NCBI GenBank assembly: GCA_937885815.1
Contig: CALABM010000037.1
Coordinates: forward strand, 1-14,244
Direction of reading: 5' to 3'
Length of the DNA: 14,244 nucleotides
Source of the DNA: an uncultured Verrucomicrobiales bacterium
Lineage (GTDB): Bacteria > Verrucomicrobiota > Verrucomicrobiia > Verrucomicrobiales > Akkermansiaceae
The notes beneath the pieces were generated by a model. That model had not been told where the DNA came from, did no database searches, and saw only the letters and a program-made list of their open reading frames with translations. This document shows positions 13,439-14,244 of the stretch, piece by piece. The position numbers and the translations under genes are program-made. Position 1 is the stretch's first letter. Every line of letters starts with the position of its first letter.

Positions 13439-14244
13439 TCAGATAGCGGCTTCCTTCTTCTTCTTACCGCGGGCGGAAAGCACCTGGTCAGCAGTGCGCA
13501 TGGACTGCATGGCCTTCATGGTAGCCTTCACCACGTTAGCGGCGTTGGAGGAGCCCAGGGACTTAGCGATGATGTTCGTCACACCAGCGGCCTCAAGCAC
13601 GGCACGCACCTTGGCACCGGCCACAAGACCCGTACCGGCAGTGGCGGGCTTCAGCACAATCTTGGCGCCACCGAACTCGGTGTACACCTCGTGCGGAATC
13701 GTCTCGTTCACCACGACTACGTTCTTCATGGCGCGCTTGGCGGCGTCGGTACCCTTGCGGATAGCGTCGGACACCTCATTGGCCTTGCCGAAACCGTAGC
13801 CTACCTTGCCCTTCTGGTCACCCACAACGATGAGGGCGGAGAAGGAGAAGCGGCGGCCACCCTTGACCACCTTGGCGCAGCGGTTCACGTACACGACCTT
13901 CTCCATCAGCTGCGGACCCTCCTCTACGGGAGCCTCGTTACGGCGACCACCCTCGCGGCGGGGACCACGGCCACCGTCACGGCGACCACCCTCACGGCGG
14001 GGAGCAGCGGGGGTAGCGTAATCCTCGGGGTTCAGACCCTCCATCTTGATGATGGCGTCCTTACGGGACAGGTTGATACGACCCTGCTCGTCGATCTCGG
14101 TGACCATAACGGCGATGGTGTCGCCCACAGCCACGGCATCCTCCACGCGCTCAACGCGGTTCAGATCCAGCTTGGACACGTGGACCAGACCCTCCTTACC
14201 GGGAGCGAACTCAACGAAAGCTCCGATAGGATTTCGCTCGTTTC
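13439..14244 (-). CDS. rpsE: Ribosomal protein uS5 with PNPase-type S1 domain in frame at its N-terminus (5' truncated)
   Basis: 267 residues are visible, with no stop up to the window edge. Residues 113-267 are a complete uS5: KVVYVNRCAKVVKGGRRFSF (115-134), then VGDQKGKVGYGFGKANEV, PATAGTGLVAG and AKSLGSSNAANVVKA. Residues 1-63 are most of an S1 (OB-fold) domain: NPIGAFVEFAPGKEGLVHVS, RVERVEDAV, GDTIAVMVTEIDEQGRINLS and RKDA. The PGKEGLVH and EIDEQGRINLSRK forms are those of polynucleotide phosphorylase rather than ribosomal S1. An Arg/Gly-rich repeat linker (about 78-105) joins them. The GTG at 14179 lies inside the S1 fold and is not a start. An ATG at 13906 (MEKVV), 11 bases after AGGAGG, could start a normal-size S5. 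Gene order (rplO, secY next) is that of the spc operon. Real fusion or assembly chimera is unresolved. Confidence 0.88.
   Translation of the reverse strand, partial: NERNPIGAFVEFAPGKEGLVHVSKLDLNRVERVEDAVAVGDTIAVMVTEIDEQGRINLSRKDAIIKMEGLNPEDYATPAAPRREGGRRDGGRGPRREGGRRNEAPVEEGPQLMEKVVYVNRCAKVVKGGRRFSFSALIVVGDQKGKVGYGFGKANEVSDAIRKGTDAAKRAMKNVVVVNETIPHEVYTEFGGAKIVLKPATAGTGLVAGAKVRAVLEAAGVTNIIAKSLGSSNAANVVKATMKAMQSMRTADQVLSARGKKKKEAAI
13940..14003. repeat. 25-base direct repeat coding the Arg/Gly linker of rpsE
   Basis: 13940-13964 and 13979-14003 are identical at 24 of 25 positions (period 39 bases, 13 codons). Each codes PRREGGRR on the minus strand. The repeat lies exactly between the S1 domain and the S5 domain, a place where slippage, recombination or misassembly could act. 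Confidence 0.85.

Noticed and set aside
13439..14179. GTG at 14179 as the start of S5
   Set aside because: It would begin in the middle of the S1 fold (after KEGLVH); the frame and the domain both continue upstream to the window edge.
14000..14244. The S1 domain as part of ribosomal protein S1 (rpsA)
   Set aside because: The PGKEGLVH and EIDEQGRINLSRK forms are those of PNPase; rpsA repeats usually have a GxxGLxH turn and different strand-5 wording.
1..14244. CRISPR arrays, insertion sequences, attachment sites or prophage genes
   Set aside because: No spaced repeat array, transposase, terminal inverted repeat pair or recombinase catalytic motif was found; the integrase-like segment in the 75-residue protein has no catalytic domain.

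Overview
The window looks like chromosomal DNA from an anaerobic or microaerophilic Gram-negative bacterium. Its genes encode cell-envelope proteins with signal peptides, a Na+-pumping decarboxylase subunit and a Bat-type operon. Almost no gene has a Shine-Dalgarno sequence, and the Bat operon carries domain fusions; both would fit Verrucomicrobiota (Akkermansia-like) or a related PVC/Bacteroidota-type lineage. That placement is inference from general family knowledge, not from a search.

Layout. (1) 1-340: the 3' end of a Na+-translocating decarboxylase beta subunit (+) with a clear terminator. (2) 341-1653: a mostly minus-strand housekeeping block. It holds an SRP (4.5S-like) RNA with its own promoter and U-tract, an unrecognised 75-residue protein with a strong terminator, and rpmB (bL28) with a good sigma70-type promoter. 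(3) 1654-10506: a tightly packed seven-gene plus-strand operon: MoxR ATPase, DUF58 protein, small DUF4381-like membrane protein, VWA protein (BatA-like), VWA-TPR protein (BatB+BatC), BatD+BatE-like protein, and a DUF4105/Lnb-like membrane protein. It ends at a bidirectional terminator. (4) 10529-11194: purN (-) and the secY terminator. (5) 11224-14244: the 3' part of the spc ribosomal-protein operon (-), in transcription order rpsE, rplO, secY, with rpmD absent from its usual place.

How it fits together. In the Bat/MoxR operon, a AAA+ chaperone, a DUF58 adaptor and two membrane-anchored VWA proteins probably form an envelope complex. The periplasmic TPR, BatD and SH3-like parts would be its outer face. 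Two proteins that are usually separate (BatC and BatE) are here fused behind BatB and BatD, and each junction keeps a signal-peptide-like hydrophobic segment.

The strongest anomaly is at the right edge. The rpsE reading frame stays open to the end of the window and begins with a polynucleotide-phosphorylase-type S1 domain, joined through an Arg/Gly-rich repeat linker to an intact S5. Either this is a real S1-S5 fusion, or it is a chimera of the pnp 3' end and the rpsE 5' end made through the repeat. SecY also has an extra C-terminal membrane segment.
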